Below are positions 10,176 through 23,904 of a DNA stretch of 64,000 nt, piece after piece (the stretch's first letter is position 1; the number at the start of each line of letters is the position of its first letter). Under the pieces are notes generated by a model, which had not been told where the DNA came from, ran no database searches, and worked only from the letters and a program-made list of their open reading frames with translations. Source of the stretch: Urechis unicinctus (lineage: Eukaryota; Annelida; Polychaeta; Xenopneusta; Urechidae); assembly GCA_034190875.2 (NCBI GenBank), contig CM067356.1:51886263-51950262 (forward strand). Reading direction: 5' to 3'. The translations under genes and the position numbers were made by a program.

Positions 10176-11750
10176 TCAATATGAAGGTATATTTCTGCGT
10201 GCTAGTGACAATCGATCTACAATTTGATCAATGAATTTATATGCAGTTCTGTCCAATGTTGGTTTCATCTTCTCGTCGGCCAATCCTTTATTTTTCCAAT
10301 AGCCCGGCCTCCATCTGTAATGATGCAGAATTGCCAACTGCGTCGTCATAACGCACGACTTGTTTTCGTGGAAGAGGGCAGCGCCTGCCCGGTGAATGGC
10401 GCCACTGAGCCACAACTCAGGCCTAATCATGTACTTCGTCCGCGACCTGCTACTCAGTATGAAATCGTCACGAATCGTTTTAGACAAGACAACGGAGCGA
10501 AGATGTTGCACGGTCGCATTCGATGTGACATACGAATCATCATCGTAGCCCAGATGGAAGAAATTGTTTAAAAAGACGATCTCAGCGGCACCACTACAGT
10601 CACTGTGTTGGATCATCTCGACTAGATCATGATGAGCCCGGGGGAAAACAAACTCGTCTAAATTGACGAGCAATAAATACTGTGTGTGGTACATGTAGCG
10701 GTAAATACAGTCCTGAATAACCGAGCCTTGGGCTCCATTAAAAACCGAGACGAGCGGAGACATACTCCAATCCAGTAGATCTACAATACCACGGTCTTGA
10801 TAATATTCCAGCGTAGCTCTTAATCTGGGTCCTCCCGAATGATTATAGATGGCAATTTTGTTCGCTTCTAGCATGTTGTAGACTTCAACAAACTCCATTA
10901 TACGATAATCCAGGCTGATATTGTTTATAAGGGCCCCATGGACACAGACAGTAAGGTTATGTTCAGGAGGCCACTTTTTGTCGTGGGTCACAGGAAGGAA
11001 TGCTCCCTCTGTGTCACAATGCGAAACATTTTGTGTGAACAGCACATACTTGGGTATCGTACCTTGATTCAACGAACACTCGAACGTTGTTGATGGATTT
11101 CTGAAAACAACCTTCATTCAATTTTCTAATTGATGGAGTCAACATTACAACGTTTGTCACAATATGATTACTGAGAAAATAACTTTCACATACTTGCTCT
11201 GTTTTAAATCCATTTTTTTTACCAGTGCTTTCACTATGTCACAGTGATTCGCTTTGTACCAGACCACACACCATAGATTGCCTCCATTGCCGCCACCGGT
11301 AGTGCCGAGGCCAATACCCAGTATGACGGGTACTGGGCGCCGATCATCGTAGTAAGCAGAGTATACATGGTACAAACCCCCTGGTACCAGCCTGAAGCGT
11401 GGCTGCATCTCAAGCGGCGCCAGACGGGATGCTACCCAGCAAGCACATCGCCCCGGTTTTTTATTCGCATCAAGTGACCGCCTCGGAAGAATTCCTGATA
11501 TTTGGCGACTTTTGTGAACTGGTAGTTTTGCTAGTTTTGATTGCTCGATGAGCTCCTCTGAAACACTAGTAGTCGCTAATGAGGAGCTTCTGTTCTTCCT
11601 GTCGGCAGACACATTAACGTTAGCCTGGTTGCTGTACCCGAGCTTGAGATGCTTGTCATACGACTGGTCATACACGACGAAGCCAACAATAAGCACCACA
11701 GTGGTTAGGATGAGTAGACTCATTGTCAACTTCAACACGAGCAGCATCAT
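10176..11750 (-). CDS. GT92 family (DUF23) glycosyltransferase, type II Golgi membrane protein
   Basis: Two exons, 11194-11750 and 10176-11100, joined over a 93-base intron (donor GTATGTG, acceptor TTGTTTTCAG) with matching phase, give 493 residues. A signal anchor (about residues 8-27, rich in Leu, Ile and Val) is followed by a stem, then the GT92 catalytic domain from about residue 225 to 480. Family marks include VCVHGA (237-242), EFVEVYNMLEANKIAIYNHS (255-274), the acidic LVNLDEFVFPR (330-340; the metal/nucleotide-sugar site by analogy to DxD) and ILHHYRWRPGYW near the end. GT92 members such as C. elegans GALT-1 and vertebrate GALS1 add beta-1,4-linked galactose to glycans in the Golgi; the acceptor here is unknown. 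Several N-x-S/T sites are present. Reading frame and length look intact. Confidence 0.9.
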
Positions 11751-13338
11751 CGCGACTCATCATCTCACCTGCTCCCACTCGACCGCTCCCATACAGGTGA
11801 TCACTGTTAATTATAGCCAGTTTTAACACCCGGTGTACGCACAGGCATAATACAGGAATACGTTAACCTTCACAAGGCAACATGGACATGCGCTGTCTAT
11901 TCAACACCTGCTGACGAACACACACCTGTATTGCCTGCAGCGCCCACTGCGACTGGCCTGAACTCCCATCTCCGCTTATCTGTTTAGGAATCATTGCGTA
12001 TATACTGTAAAAAGAAAAATTGGGATATATTGATCCATTTTACCTGTATTAATCCCGGGTCGATAGTGCTTGGTGTTCAGACGGACACTCGTGCCCTGTC
12101 ACCTCGTGTCATGGTTTATTTCCTGTAATGGTGGATTTGTTCAAAACAACGATAGATTTATCTCCATTAAAGTCATTATTGGTAGGGATTCTCACGAAGT
12201 TATACTCCTACGTTTCGAAGCAACCAGGGATTCTTCTAAACAGTTAACAGTATATTTGTGTTCCTTGCCCAACTTGGCAGATAGTTACTTTTTTAAAAGA
12301 AAAACAAATGGCAATATTCCACATTAGGGCTGACGACTTGAGGGGTATTTTAATAAGTATTCGACCCCAATGGGATTTCGCTGAAGCAATCTTCCCAGGA
12401 ATAAAACACCATGCTTGAAGGTGCTTCAAATGGAGAAGAGCATTTGTGTGACAAGATCTACTGGCGTATCGCACTTAACGACACAAGACGGCCAGTTTTA
12501 CAGATTATTTTTAATGTTATTTTTGCTTTAAAAACTTCCTTTGACTACTTTGACGATGGATCTATTTGTAGACTGGCGTATATAATCGACTTAGATGTGA
12601 TCAAATGGGGCCGCAAACTTCTCCCTGACGGACGCAATTAATTGCCCTCAAGACGAAAGTGGTAACCGAACCTCATTTTGCACAAAAGACTCGGTGTTAA
12701 CAGCCATGTTAGAGCAGGCGGACACATCGACCTGGAACACCCCCACTCCAGCAGTTTTCTATGAAGACCTCAGTGATTTACTTTGACACAAGCCTCTGGA
12801 GTATAAAGAAAGCAAGTGTAAACTGAGTTGCTTTTGGTTCTGTTCACTGACGACATAAATAGTGTCAACTCGACGTTGTGTGGCGTGCTAGTTGAGGGGA
12901 TCACTACAATTAACCCCTCTCGGCCTCATTACCCCATACAACATCCCCATTATGAGGCAACCAGGCTGACTTATAGCACAACACAGAATCCCCCACTCGA
13001 CTCGCCAGCTTAAGAAACTCGCAAAACAATGCTGTCTCAGCATTTGCTAACTGAATACTGAGTTAATCTGTCTAAGACTCAACAGGGCCAACTGGATGAA
13101 TATTAACGCGTATTTAAAGGTGAATTCCAACAACACACATCATAATTCTGAGTGAAAAGTCTGAATTCCTCCTTTTTTTGTGAATGATATTTTGACGGAA
13201 CGCAAAGGGTACACCCAAACTGATATGTGACAGACACTATCTATGTATAGCTTATGCTCTCTTGTACTGTATTTATGTTTGTAGTATTTAATGTGAATAT
13301 GATATAGACTTCCAGTCATGTGGCTTTGTCCGGAATAA
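11751..13338. other. Upstream flank of the GT92 gene, no gene seen
   Basis: Probably contains the GT92 promoter and 5' UTR at its left end. I see no supported coding exon. Confidence 0.35.
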
Positions 13339-13340
13339 AT

Positions 13341-13388
<48 letters not shown>

Positions 13389-13398
13389 TATTATTAGA
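13339..13398. repeat. (ATT)n microsatellite
   Basis: About 17 ATT units, with one break near 13386. Confidence 0.95.
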
Positions 13399-16300
13399 CA
13401 TCCGAAGCTAAAAATAGGCGTAGTATGGACGAAAATACCAAGAGTTCGTGCTTCCTCGAAATGTTCGCTTTTAGTTTGTACACTAAGTTCGAAGGGTAAA
13501 TACATGGCGCCGATATCGATAGATTATCGATTATTTGATGTGGGGATTAAAATCGAGTTATTTTAGGGAAACCAAACTAAGAACTGCATGAAATCGGCGG
13601 AGAACGTCTATTTGAAAGACCAACAACAGAACAATTCACTTTTCGTAAGGCGGATACGGGGGTTAAAATAGCCTACAACCAAATCATCTTTTAAGACTTA
13701 TATCTGCTGACTTCCGGCGAAACATGCATCATCGCGTGGCCACGGTAAGAAATCAACCACTTATGCCGGTAATGATGGTGGTGGTTTTGGTAAAAATAAA
13801 ATCTGGTGAAATGAGACTTAAAAGCGCATCGAATCTCGAACCCATACCGTTGGGTCGAAAGTACACTAGGGATTTTGCCAGCAGGTCGAACAATGACAAG
13901 GTTAACAATGGCTTCATTGATTTCATGATATACAAAGCGGCCGTGTCGTTTAATGCTATTTGAATAACAAAAAGGAACAAAATGGATGAATAATCATCGT
14001 CCCTTTGGACGAGGAGCATATGGACTACTTCATGTAGTCGATGGATAACATGCATGCGTTAGCGTGAGATCAGAAAAATGGTGGCAAATTAGTTGCTTAA
14101 AATTCCATACCGAATGTCATTCAAAACTCGTTTTTGGACCATAAGTACATAAAAATCACCTTTAACAAATAGTTGTCCTTTCACCAGCGAATTAACTCTT
14201 ATCTCAGCATATTGCATTAGGTCTTTAAGTCACAATTCGTGTGCTGAGCGTCTATTTAAGCAGTCAGCTCCGACCAATGTGCCTAACTCTAGGAGACATA
14301 ATTGATAATTACCATTGTTGCTGGTTGTAACAAATGCACTTTTGGCTGAGGCAACAATCATAGAGAGCAATTTTGTCCTAGGCTTCCGACTCTTCAAATC
14401 GGAAACAGCTTGGTAATTTCCTAGATGACAATTTGCTCCTTGATTAAAACCGCCACTATTGAAATCATTGCAGACTTGAAAACCGCGTGGAGCGTTAAAA
14501 AGTCGACCCGGTGTATTTACGCCTGATTGATGACAGCTGCTGTGAGAATCCTCCTAGTGGATTACAACCCGCGGGATGGACAAGCAGATACAGCATGCAA
14601 TCACCACCCTCCTCTGGGGACCACCGTAAAACAAGGCCACAATCTGTCTGTGTGTCATGTCTTACACAGCCATGTGTTTATGTTTTGATGAAATAGATGC
14701 ATGAGTGTGCGCTAAGTATCGGCGAAGTTGACGTTACCGTCCTCACTACCCTTAGGCGACGAGATCTCGCGTGATCCCAGGGTGATCCCGTGACGTCACA
14801 ATCGAGTTGGTGGGTTGCCCTTATTGCCCTGCTCAATAAATTCTCCATTAAGAAAGGAGAAGCGTGTTTGGAGTCGGTTGTTATCATTGGCCAGATCAGG
14901 AGAGCATATGGCGTGCAGGGACGTTGATGACAGACGAGGAATCTATTGTTTCATCACCTAATGGGGCGGTGTATGTGAGCAGGTAGCGGCTAGCGCCCGC
15001 GGCCTGCAGACGCCCGCGGCTCACGAAGGCACCAGGGCTGAGATAACTCCTTACCTGTCAGCTCCTCAGATCAACGGATTTGGATCAACGAGCCGATACC
15101 CGCGCTCCAGCTAGGTTATTAAGAGCGCTAGGGACCTAGCGTCTTTCGCCTTATGAAATCGGACCTTTGGAGTCTATTTAATATCCGATATGGTTTTATG
15201 TATATTTCAATACCACAGAGAACTTCTTTCTTATGTTTTTCATTGCTCTGGCCGGCCATGCATAACTAAATGAATATCATATCCATCCTCTCTCGATACT
15301 TCTTTACTTTCTTAATTTAGATTTTGCCAAATTAGAATATTAAACTAATGTCTCGCTTCATGGTAAGTGAACACTTAGTGGAATATATTTTTGATGTTTT
15401 CAAAGGGTGCACAGCAGCAACAACGCATGGTCACACTTTCACCACCACCGCCTCCACCACCACCATCATCATCATCATCGTCATCCTCATCATCATAACC
15501 ATCATCAACATCAACAGCAATAACAACAATACTTAGGGGCGTTCATTATTTTTCTACAATAGAGAAAGCGAAATCTGGAAGGAATCAATCGCCGTTGATT
15601 ATAGGAACGCTAACATATCACCAGTTGATGGTGGGTCACGAAATTAGCAACACTGCTTTAAGGGCAGACCAATTTTGTAAATGTTTATGGGAAAAAGAAC
15701 ACTTTTTTTCCCATCCTAATGTTTTGAAAAATCAGGGCATTATCCCCTCTGAAAATACTAAACCGCCCTTGCAGAAACTTTAAAAGCAAATTGAGTTTTA
15801 TTATATAGCATATAACACTCGTACGCCATGGAACGTTGATGTTCGTAGGCTTGAGAGAAGCCAAAATGTTTGTGATAAGTATTCACAGGGCGACAACCTC
15901 AATAAACCCACATAGATTTTCAAATATTTTACCGAAAAAAAATGATTAACGTTCTGAAATTGGACGAGAAATGCTTCAAGTTTGCATGCTGTCCCATCGG
16001 GGTGGATTTCAACACCACATAAATCGAGCTTAAATCTCATGCCAGACGAATATTAATTTTCAGTGAATTTCAAAAGGATTGAGCAAGTTGACCTTGACTA
16101 TAAACGCTCCCATAGCTCATCGAGTTGGTAGAATTGAGACTCGGCGAGCTGCAAATAATTGACAAAAATATCTTCTGTTCTGTGTGATGTTTATTTCCTT
16201 TTCATTGGTGGGTGTGAGAGATGAGGCGATGTAACCGGAGTCTATTCACCTGTTGAAACCCAAGGCGAGAAAGGGTGATTGAAGCAACGTCAGCGGTGAA

Positions 16301-17463
16301 GTGAGGATGCTTGTGAGTCGTGGTAATTGTAGCTCTCGGTGCGTGCAATGTTGTGTGTAGGCATGTAGCTGCCCAGTGTCCAGTGATTGACCGTGAGCAT
16401 TACAGGTAGTTTCTCCATGCGGGTGGTACCACCTGCTGGAACTCAATGACGTCACGACGCTTCCTGCGAAACTCACACCGGAATTCCATAACGAGAAAAC
16501 GTTCTCAAATACCACCCCCTGTCGTGGCGGGTAGTGACAATATGTCAGAAAGGCTGCTGGCATGTCTAACTCTGTATGTGTAAAAGGTTAGTGACGACGG
16601 GTGGCTGATTTCTTCGCGACGCTTATATCCCCTACTTGGTTGCAAGATTGGGAACAGAGCGACGGGGAAGGTAGTCATTGTCCTATCAGGTTTACTTTGC
16701 TCCCCCACCCCACACCACAGTACTGCTCATCATGCACATGATGTTTGTGAGTGATTCTGACAAGTGCCCCGTGGTTCAACCGACATCATGACAGACCTGC
16801 GATCAAATCGAGCCATACACGCCTATGGCAGACTCTAACGTCCAATTTGACGATGACCAAAGCTTCTAAGTGGTCAACAAGATCAAAGCGGCAAGTTAAC
16901 GAATTAAACTCCACGTGCTTGACATATACTGCATATTACGGTTGAGTCGTATGTTTTTCGCGCCTATCCTTCATGATTAAGTTTCGTCTGGATTGACCGA
17001 CCACCCGCTTGTATGACGTGTGCCGGCTAACCACGTGACTTCTTTAGCAAGCTACACCATTTGACCCCGTCCGATCTAGGGTTCTTTGGCCTGGTGCACT
17101 GAAGGCATGTATAGCCGGGTGGTGGACGAGGGCGCGTAGCACGTAGTCTCCTCCCATTCAGCTTACATCGTACAGGCTGAATATTACCCTGTCAGACTGA
17201 AATAACTAACGCCCGCACGGTATTGACATTTTACTTAAATATATATGATTATCACTATATATTCCTCTTTCACATATATATGTATGTATCTGTTTGTTAA
17301 CCAGGTAGTGAGAGTGGGCGCCCCTTGCTACACACGCTGTGACTCCAACTGATTACCATCCACTAACCAAATAGCTAATGGGGTGATTGTCTACGAACAA
17401 TGGCTCGTATAGATTTCTAGTGAGCAGGTTCACAAAAGCCCATTCTAACCTTGTATTTGAAAT
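13399..17463. other. Intergenic or intronic sequence, no gene seen
   Basis: No supported exon. A GC-rich patch lies at about 14700-15110 with CGCCCGCGGC twice. An ATG-containing stretch with an ETS-like site upstream and a GTAAGA donor is at 13712-13750 (see findings). Confidence 0.35.
15414..15535. repeat. Impure (CAC/CAT/AAC)n trinucleotide tract
   Basis: CAGCAACAACG, then CACCACCGCC, CATCATCATC and AACAACAATA blocks follow one another. Confidence 0.8.
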
Positions 17464-17499
17464 CTAAATATATGAAGATATGAAGCGCATTACTCTCCT

Positions 17500-17800
17500 T
17501 TCCGCCGATCTGCCGGATAGGGGAGGTGGGGTGCCGTGCGGGGCGCCGTGTGGGGCGTTATGACCGCGCCGGGACGCACGGGGACCGTGGCGGCACGCTT
17601 GGGTGCCGTGTGGGGACACCGGCTCACCGAGTGGACGCTGGGACGCCGCATGGACGCTGTGACACCATATGTGACGTTTGGTCGCCGTAAGGACGCTGAG
17701 ACACAGTATGGAACGCACTGGACCGCTGGGAGGCCGTCAGGACGCCCGGACGCAACGTGGACGCTAGGAAAGGCGTGTGGACGCTGGGACGATGTGTAAG
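17500..17800. repeat. GC-rich degenerate short tandem repeat
   Basis: Words close to TGGACGCTGGGACGC and GTGTGGGG recur every 15-30 bases. This patch is far richer in GC than its surroundings. Periodicity is loose, so the boundaries are approximate. Confidence 0.6.
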
Positions 17801-20800
17801 GTGGTGTCGTGACCAGAAGCGTGACTTGACGCGTTAGCAGGGATCGCCCAAATAATGGCGGTCAGAGCCTCTGATAAACAAAAGAATATATCTTGCCAAC
17901 CAATTAAGCCCTTCATCACTCGACAGCGTCATTGAATTTCTTGATGATGATTTGGCGTTTCAATTGAAACCTAACATGCGACGCACGCTATTGGCTCTCT
18001 GATATGTCGCAATGTCTTATTAAACCTGATTGGTCTCGACAGGTGAGACTTTTTAGCGTGCGCTAGAACATTACCGTTCTTGCAGTTAAATGTTGCGCCG
18101 ACTGTTGGAGAAATTGATAATCCATTCATCAATAACTGGAAAAAAATGAATTCTATCAGGCGAGATAATACGGTAAGCAAACGGCAGTGTTTGGTGTGGA
18201 ATATATTGGACCTGAAGGGAGCTATGGCGATTAGATTTTGGTGTTTGATCGTGATGCGTACATGTGTGCGAGTGTGTTTTCGTATCTGCTTGTGTTTGTA
18301 TGTGAGAGGAAATATAAATAGGATAAGAGCTAAGTCAGTAAATTAGGGTAAAATTCCCCACCTACCCCGCATGGCTCGTCAGTGGATATGAGGGGGGGGG
18401 GGTATTGAGGGCGTGTCCTGACATATGTCACCATCTCCCTGCCCCGCCCTCAAGCCTCTTTGTCTCCCGCCCATATATTCCCACATGCCCACCCTCCCAA
18501 TAACAAAGATGTCCAAAACCAGATTTCATGTGATAATTGCCTCAGATCACACAAACTGGTGCTACGCGTGACGAATTTGACCTTTGACCTTATCTAGACA
18601 TGACCTCTAACCGTTGTTGGCGGGGAGTAACGTAAATTAGCTTCTCGCTCGGAAATGCGAGTTTCTCGTTTCCAAGAGGCGGGCTAGTTTGACAGAGGGT
18701 CAATGAATGTACATAATTTGTTCTCGATTTTCTGTCGCTACAAGAGAGAGCGACCGAATGGGGTTGTCAATATGTCAAGCTCAGGCATATATGTCTCTAT
18801 AGCGGGTGTCAAAAAGAGCCAAAAGTGAACATACGTATCGGATGCGAACACGATCATATGTGCGGCCTGACAGGGAACCGCGGCTGAGATTTCAATCAAA
18901 TGGTGGTGTCGTAAAAAGGAGGCCTATCGCAATGACTTTTGAAACGAGACTGCTTCAACCTCGGCGCGCGCATCAACAAATATAAGTCTTCTATCTCAGA
19001 ATGAAGTAACATCGGTGGGTGACAACTGATCAATATTGCCTTAAAGAAAAATGTGATCATTTATAACTATTGTATTGATAGAGATTTTCTATTTAATCGC
19101 CAATAATACTAGGACCATTCCTCGGAGCATCTGTTGTTTTTTTTTATTTTAAACGCATTAGGAATAATAAGGCAAAGTTGTATTGTCATTGTTTTGGCTT
19201 GTTTTGTATAAATTATAGGTCTACATCAGTAAAGCACAAATTATGATATGATAATTAATATTCAAAAGTAAAATCTTAATCACTAATATAGCTGCATTCT
19301 CATTAATATGCAGCTTCCTACAATGGATACTTAGATAACATAATCAACATTTCATAGATTACTGTTCAATGCAAATACAAAATTTCAATTAGTTGAAATT
19401 CATAATTACCACAATATGGAGATATGTTAAAACAATTATTAATAATTCATAATTCTAAATAAGTAAATAGTAACGCATATACCGTGAAGGGATGTGCAAA
19501 TCTTAGATGATTTGTCTAAATTTGGTGTGCAGGTCTGACCAAGACTTGTGGAAGCTCCACCCAGGCGAAAGCTGGGGGGAGGGGCTTACTGTGTGACACA
19601 GGATTGGCCAATATTTGTCACGTGAGTCCAAAGAGGGCTTGGTTGATACGAATAAGGAAGAACTCTGCCAGGACAATCACTCTTCTTAGCCTTTGATGTT
19701 AACTCCTAAATATCGGAAGAATCCTTGTATCGGCGTACAGCAGAACAGGGCAAGACTTGTGTTTTCAACACTACGTATTTCCATTGGTTATGCAGAGGCC
19801 AGATACAATCGACTGGCGGACTTCTTGATTTGAGGCACGTCGACCTACGCGCGTCAGAGAGTTAGTTTGCCTAATTGATCTTAGACGAAAATATCATGGA
19901 CATCTCGAACAAAGCTATCCGCAAGTACGCCTTCGCATGAGTACACCGACCAGACAGCTTATTACGGACGACACCCGAGTCGTTGGCGCAGGTATGGACA
20001 GCCGATCTAGGTAGGTTGTTGGTGTGTTCGTCAATTGCCATGTGCTTGGTCGTTAGTTCTTGCTTTATGAATGACCTGCTTCAGGGCTCGTGGCCCGCGT
20101 GTCGTCAATGAGCTGTAATGTACACTCCCGCCAGTATATCAAGACGCAATTATATAGTGGGGTATATTATGAGTCACATACACCAGGAACGGTCCGTGTA
20201 CGGTTCTGATATGAGGCGGGGGTTTTCACGGTTGTTACATAACAATGTATCTGTAACCATAACGCCATCCTTCAACATCGGACTGCTTGCATATTTCTCG
20301 TATCAACTAACCCATGCGAAGCTCCATACTTTGTCGGCCTCTTATTGAAAGCCTGAGATGAACGAGAGAGCGTAACCCTGATGTGGACGAGCCTTCAAGT
20401 TATAGCGAAAGGAAGTTCTTTCACCAAAGGTCATTTTTGAAACAGAACTATCGGCTTTTTTTCAATACAGCTCTCATAAAACACGTCCGACCGTGCAAAA
20501 AAGAGCATGTAATAGCAACTATATGTATATATATGTTTAGATCAATTTTGAGACTTTCTAAACAATACAAAGGGCTAACAGATTGATGACGTGAAAGCGA
20601 AGCGTAACTCCTTTCAGTAACTGGCCCTTTACGTGACGACGGATTGCTTACTCGTCATAATAAACATGTTCTTTGACAATAGAAAACAGAGATAGTTTGA
20701 CCGAATACTTCGTACACCTTCCCTTCCTATTGGCCTTGAGCAAAACTACTTGACGACAGCTGAAGTTAAAACGAATGCCCAGCATGGGCGCAGACTTAAG

Positions 20801-22727
20801 GAGTTACAAATACAGTATCTATATAGATATGTATAAACATGGCCTGACTTCGTGGGTAATGGTCATAAACCTATCAGTATCCTCTAGTGGTTTATTCACT
20901 TTTGATAAATTAATATAAATGTACATCTAATTCGAATTTGTGTGAGTCATGCAATGAAACCAATGAAAATCATATAACATATTAGCCGCTCGGCTAATAA
21001 GATATGCTGCTAATGAGCATGTAGACGATATAGGCTGATTGCCGCGTCGAGAAAGGTCACAAGTCCATGACATGTATACTCGAAAGTGTACCTTGTAAAA
21101 TGATTACTGCTATAGTTATCGATGTTGGTGAGTTTCTGATGGAATGTTAATCCTTGCGGCGCTAATCACCTCAAAGGACAGAACCTCACTCATGTGATCA
21201 TGCAACGTGCAATGAAATCAACTGTTCCGCCGTCACCGATTGACTTCTGTAGCCTGGTCACAATCGGGTTTCGAAATGAAGTCGTCACTTCCGTCAGTTT
21301 CCGCTCAACCTCATGCTTGTCACTCGAACATTGCCAATAACCGTACCCGTTGTATACACATATTTAAGCCAGTAAAAAGCAGACCCATGTTTTCTCCGCC
21401 TAACAATTATATTTGATTTACATTAACTAACGTCGATTAAAATGGCCATCGATTTGAATCAATGCGCCACAATTTTTACAAATACACTTTGTCAACTATC
21501 ACAAACGAGGCGTAGCTGACGCGCCAGTCTTCGAACATTGTATTTTTATCATATCACTTAATTGGTGTTTGCCTTGTGAACAAATCAGGTGATTCTAAAT
21601 GATAACCATGTGGTTCAATTTCCAATGTCATATTCCCAAAATAGCGCTTTACTTGCTGTGAGAGCGAACATGAAGTTACATTTCAGGGTATGACCATGCA
21701 GTACTATTGATAGAAGTGTGCATTATGTTATATCATTCCTGGATTTCTAGTCCATGTCTGTTGACAACGTTACGCATAAACGCACAAGAGAACGCTTTGG
21801 TTCTCTCTTGCCGCGGGTTCCTTTTGTTCATGATCTCCCCGAGCCACCCTGCCACCGTACTCTTGACTTGGCGCTTACTTCACCTCGCTTCATGCTCTAC
21901 TCGCGCCCAATCATCGCCCCAATAAGTATCCATCTCAGACAATTTGACGTATTTGATCTTTTAGAATTGAATACTATTAAAATTTGTTTTCCATGCTTTG
22001 ATCCACTCTTTATCTGTCACATTCAATGGCTGCTTCTCTTGGCATTCCGGACAAGGAGGCCGAAGACATCAGATGTTTTACTATCTAAGTATTTCGGTTA
22101 TCTATGTTTTCCTCCATTTCAGATGTACATATGCGATATCATTCAAGCAAATTCTATTCGCAGAGAACTTTTTTAAGTACCGGGCCATAATCGCTACATC
22201 TTTTCCAAACAAACTCTGTCTTTCTGACTTAGGTGATAAGTGTAAGGCCTTGACGGCGCCATTTCGGCCTCGACTGCGGATCATTCTGACGGACTGGGCT
22301 ATTGTGTGTGGAATAAGGCTAAGGAGATGGCATGCTTAACATGGAGAGTGCGCGCACCAATGCGGCTGGTAATCATAGTTATTTAATTAATATTTATGTT
22401 GACCTGATCGTAACGATTATATCCAATATTTTATTTATTAGTCGGTGTTTTTTTGGCCAAAAGTCGTTAAAAAAGCATCCATTGACCGCAAAATGTTTTA
22501 ATATCGCTCATGAACATTATGCAACGAATTATAACTCAGTCGTATAGCAATAACGCGAAAGAGTATAACGATTCAGAATGTCCAATGTGGGGTTTATGCC
22601 TGAGTCTAAGTAGCTTCTATCCATGATCAAATTTATAAATGACAATAATTGTAATGAGTTCATTTACGAGATGCGTTATCATGGAGCTAAGCGTCGTGCG
22701 TCTGGGTTATTCACGAGATGCATTGCG
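17801..22727. other. Intergenic or intronic sequence, no gene seen
   Basis: No convincing exon or repeat. AT-rich in most places, with scattered short GC-rich parts such as 19500-19650. Confidence 0.35.
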
Positions 22728-22840
22728 TTAGAAGACGCGTGTGTTGTCTGCACGTTAGAAGACGCGTGTGTTGTCTGCACGTCAGAAGACGCGTGTGTTG
22801 TCTGCAAGTCAGAAGACGCGTGTGTTGTCTGTAAGTCAGC
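22728..22840. repeat. 27-bp minisatellite, four copies
   Basis: Unit starts GAAGACGCGTGTGTTGTCTG; the period is a multiple of three, so the + frame reads EDACVVCTL-like repeats. The copies are nearly identical. Confidence 0.9.
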
Positions 22841-23549
22841 AATATGTCATAGTCTTTCGCCGTTAAATAATTTCCGCAATCTATACTCTAACTTCTCAGA
22901 ACTAAAATTAGTTGGTTATGCAACATGTACGATGGCCCATATATGTGAATGTTGTTTCACCTCTGGTTAAACAACTTCTGATATTTGCTTAGTACCAGTT
23001 TAGAATTATGTCATGACGTGCTGACGATCGCTACCTTAATTCAGACGAACAATAGCCGGAATTTGCTTCAAATCATCGGTTAAGCCGTAAGTTGTTATCA
23101 CCCAATAGACTTTGGATCTGCTTTCATTTAGTCCTGTGTTTCTGGCTGATATTTCATGCTATCACGAGGCTTTTTGTTCATTGGATTTGCTACAAGCTTG
23201 AATGTCTTTTGCTTTGTCCAAATGTGACCGAAGTTGCAATAAAGATCTGTTTATCAGGCCGCAGTATTCCATAAAGTCTACAAAGCATTCGTAGAGATAT
23301 TGTATATTGCACTGAGGAAGTAGACCGATTAAGGTTCAGGTACACATTATGGTATTCCGATCGACAAGTTAACCAACAAAGATGTATTGAAAACCTAGAA
23401 ATGTATCATTGCTCTGTCACAATAGCTTGGCCTGTTGCTTTGGGGTAATATTCGATGGTTAATGTCACGTTGCTCTTCTACATCGGGCTGTAGGGCTACA
23501 AAGAGATGTCGTCATAATCCCATGCGACCCCACGTTGCGCTCACAAAAA
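22841..23549. other. No gene or clear repeat seen
   Basis: Non-coding by inspection; only short chance open stretches. Confidence 0.3.
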
Positions 23550-23830
23550 AATGGGGCAAAAATAGCCAGACTGGCTGCAACAACAGGGGTCACTGTAGCA
23601 TTGATGTACAAGATAAGGACTTTTGACGCCTTGTATTTTGATTTTAATTGATGAATCATTCTTACAGTGTAGCCCAATCATTCACTAACGATAAAAATAT
23701 TGATCCTATTCATGGTGCCTGTGATATGACCTCCCAGACATGACTAGAATGCAACAGAAAACATGGTGTGAAGGAGCCAGAGACGACTGTTTTCAGCGAT
23801 GTGACCTCACACTAGTTCTATTTACTATTT
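23550..23830. mobile_element. Dispersed repeat family, copy A
   Basis: Matches 28380-28690 in the same orientation in ordered blocks: CAGACTGGCT, TACAAGATAAG, ACTTTTGACG, AGACATGACTAGAATGC, AGGAGCCAG and GATGTGAC. No coding capacity and no clear terminal repeat, so SINE, MITE or another origin cannot be told apart. Confidence 0.65.
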
Positions 23831-23904
23831 AACGATCTGTCGTCTACCTCCCTTTTCAACTTCATCGAAATCTGCTTTTCCCCGCTTGATATATACGTTC
23901 ACTT

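Noticed and set aside
18085-18174. Exon-like stretch on the + strand between TTCTTGCAG and GTAAGC
   Set aside because: No homology and no neighbouring exons; chance splice-like edges are expected in a 20-kb gene desert.
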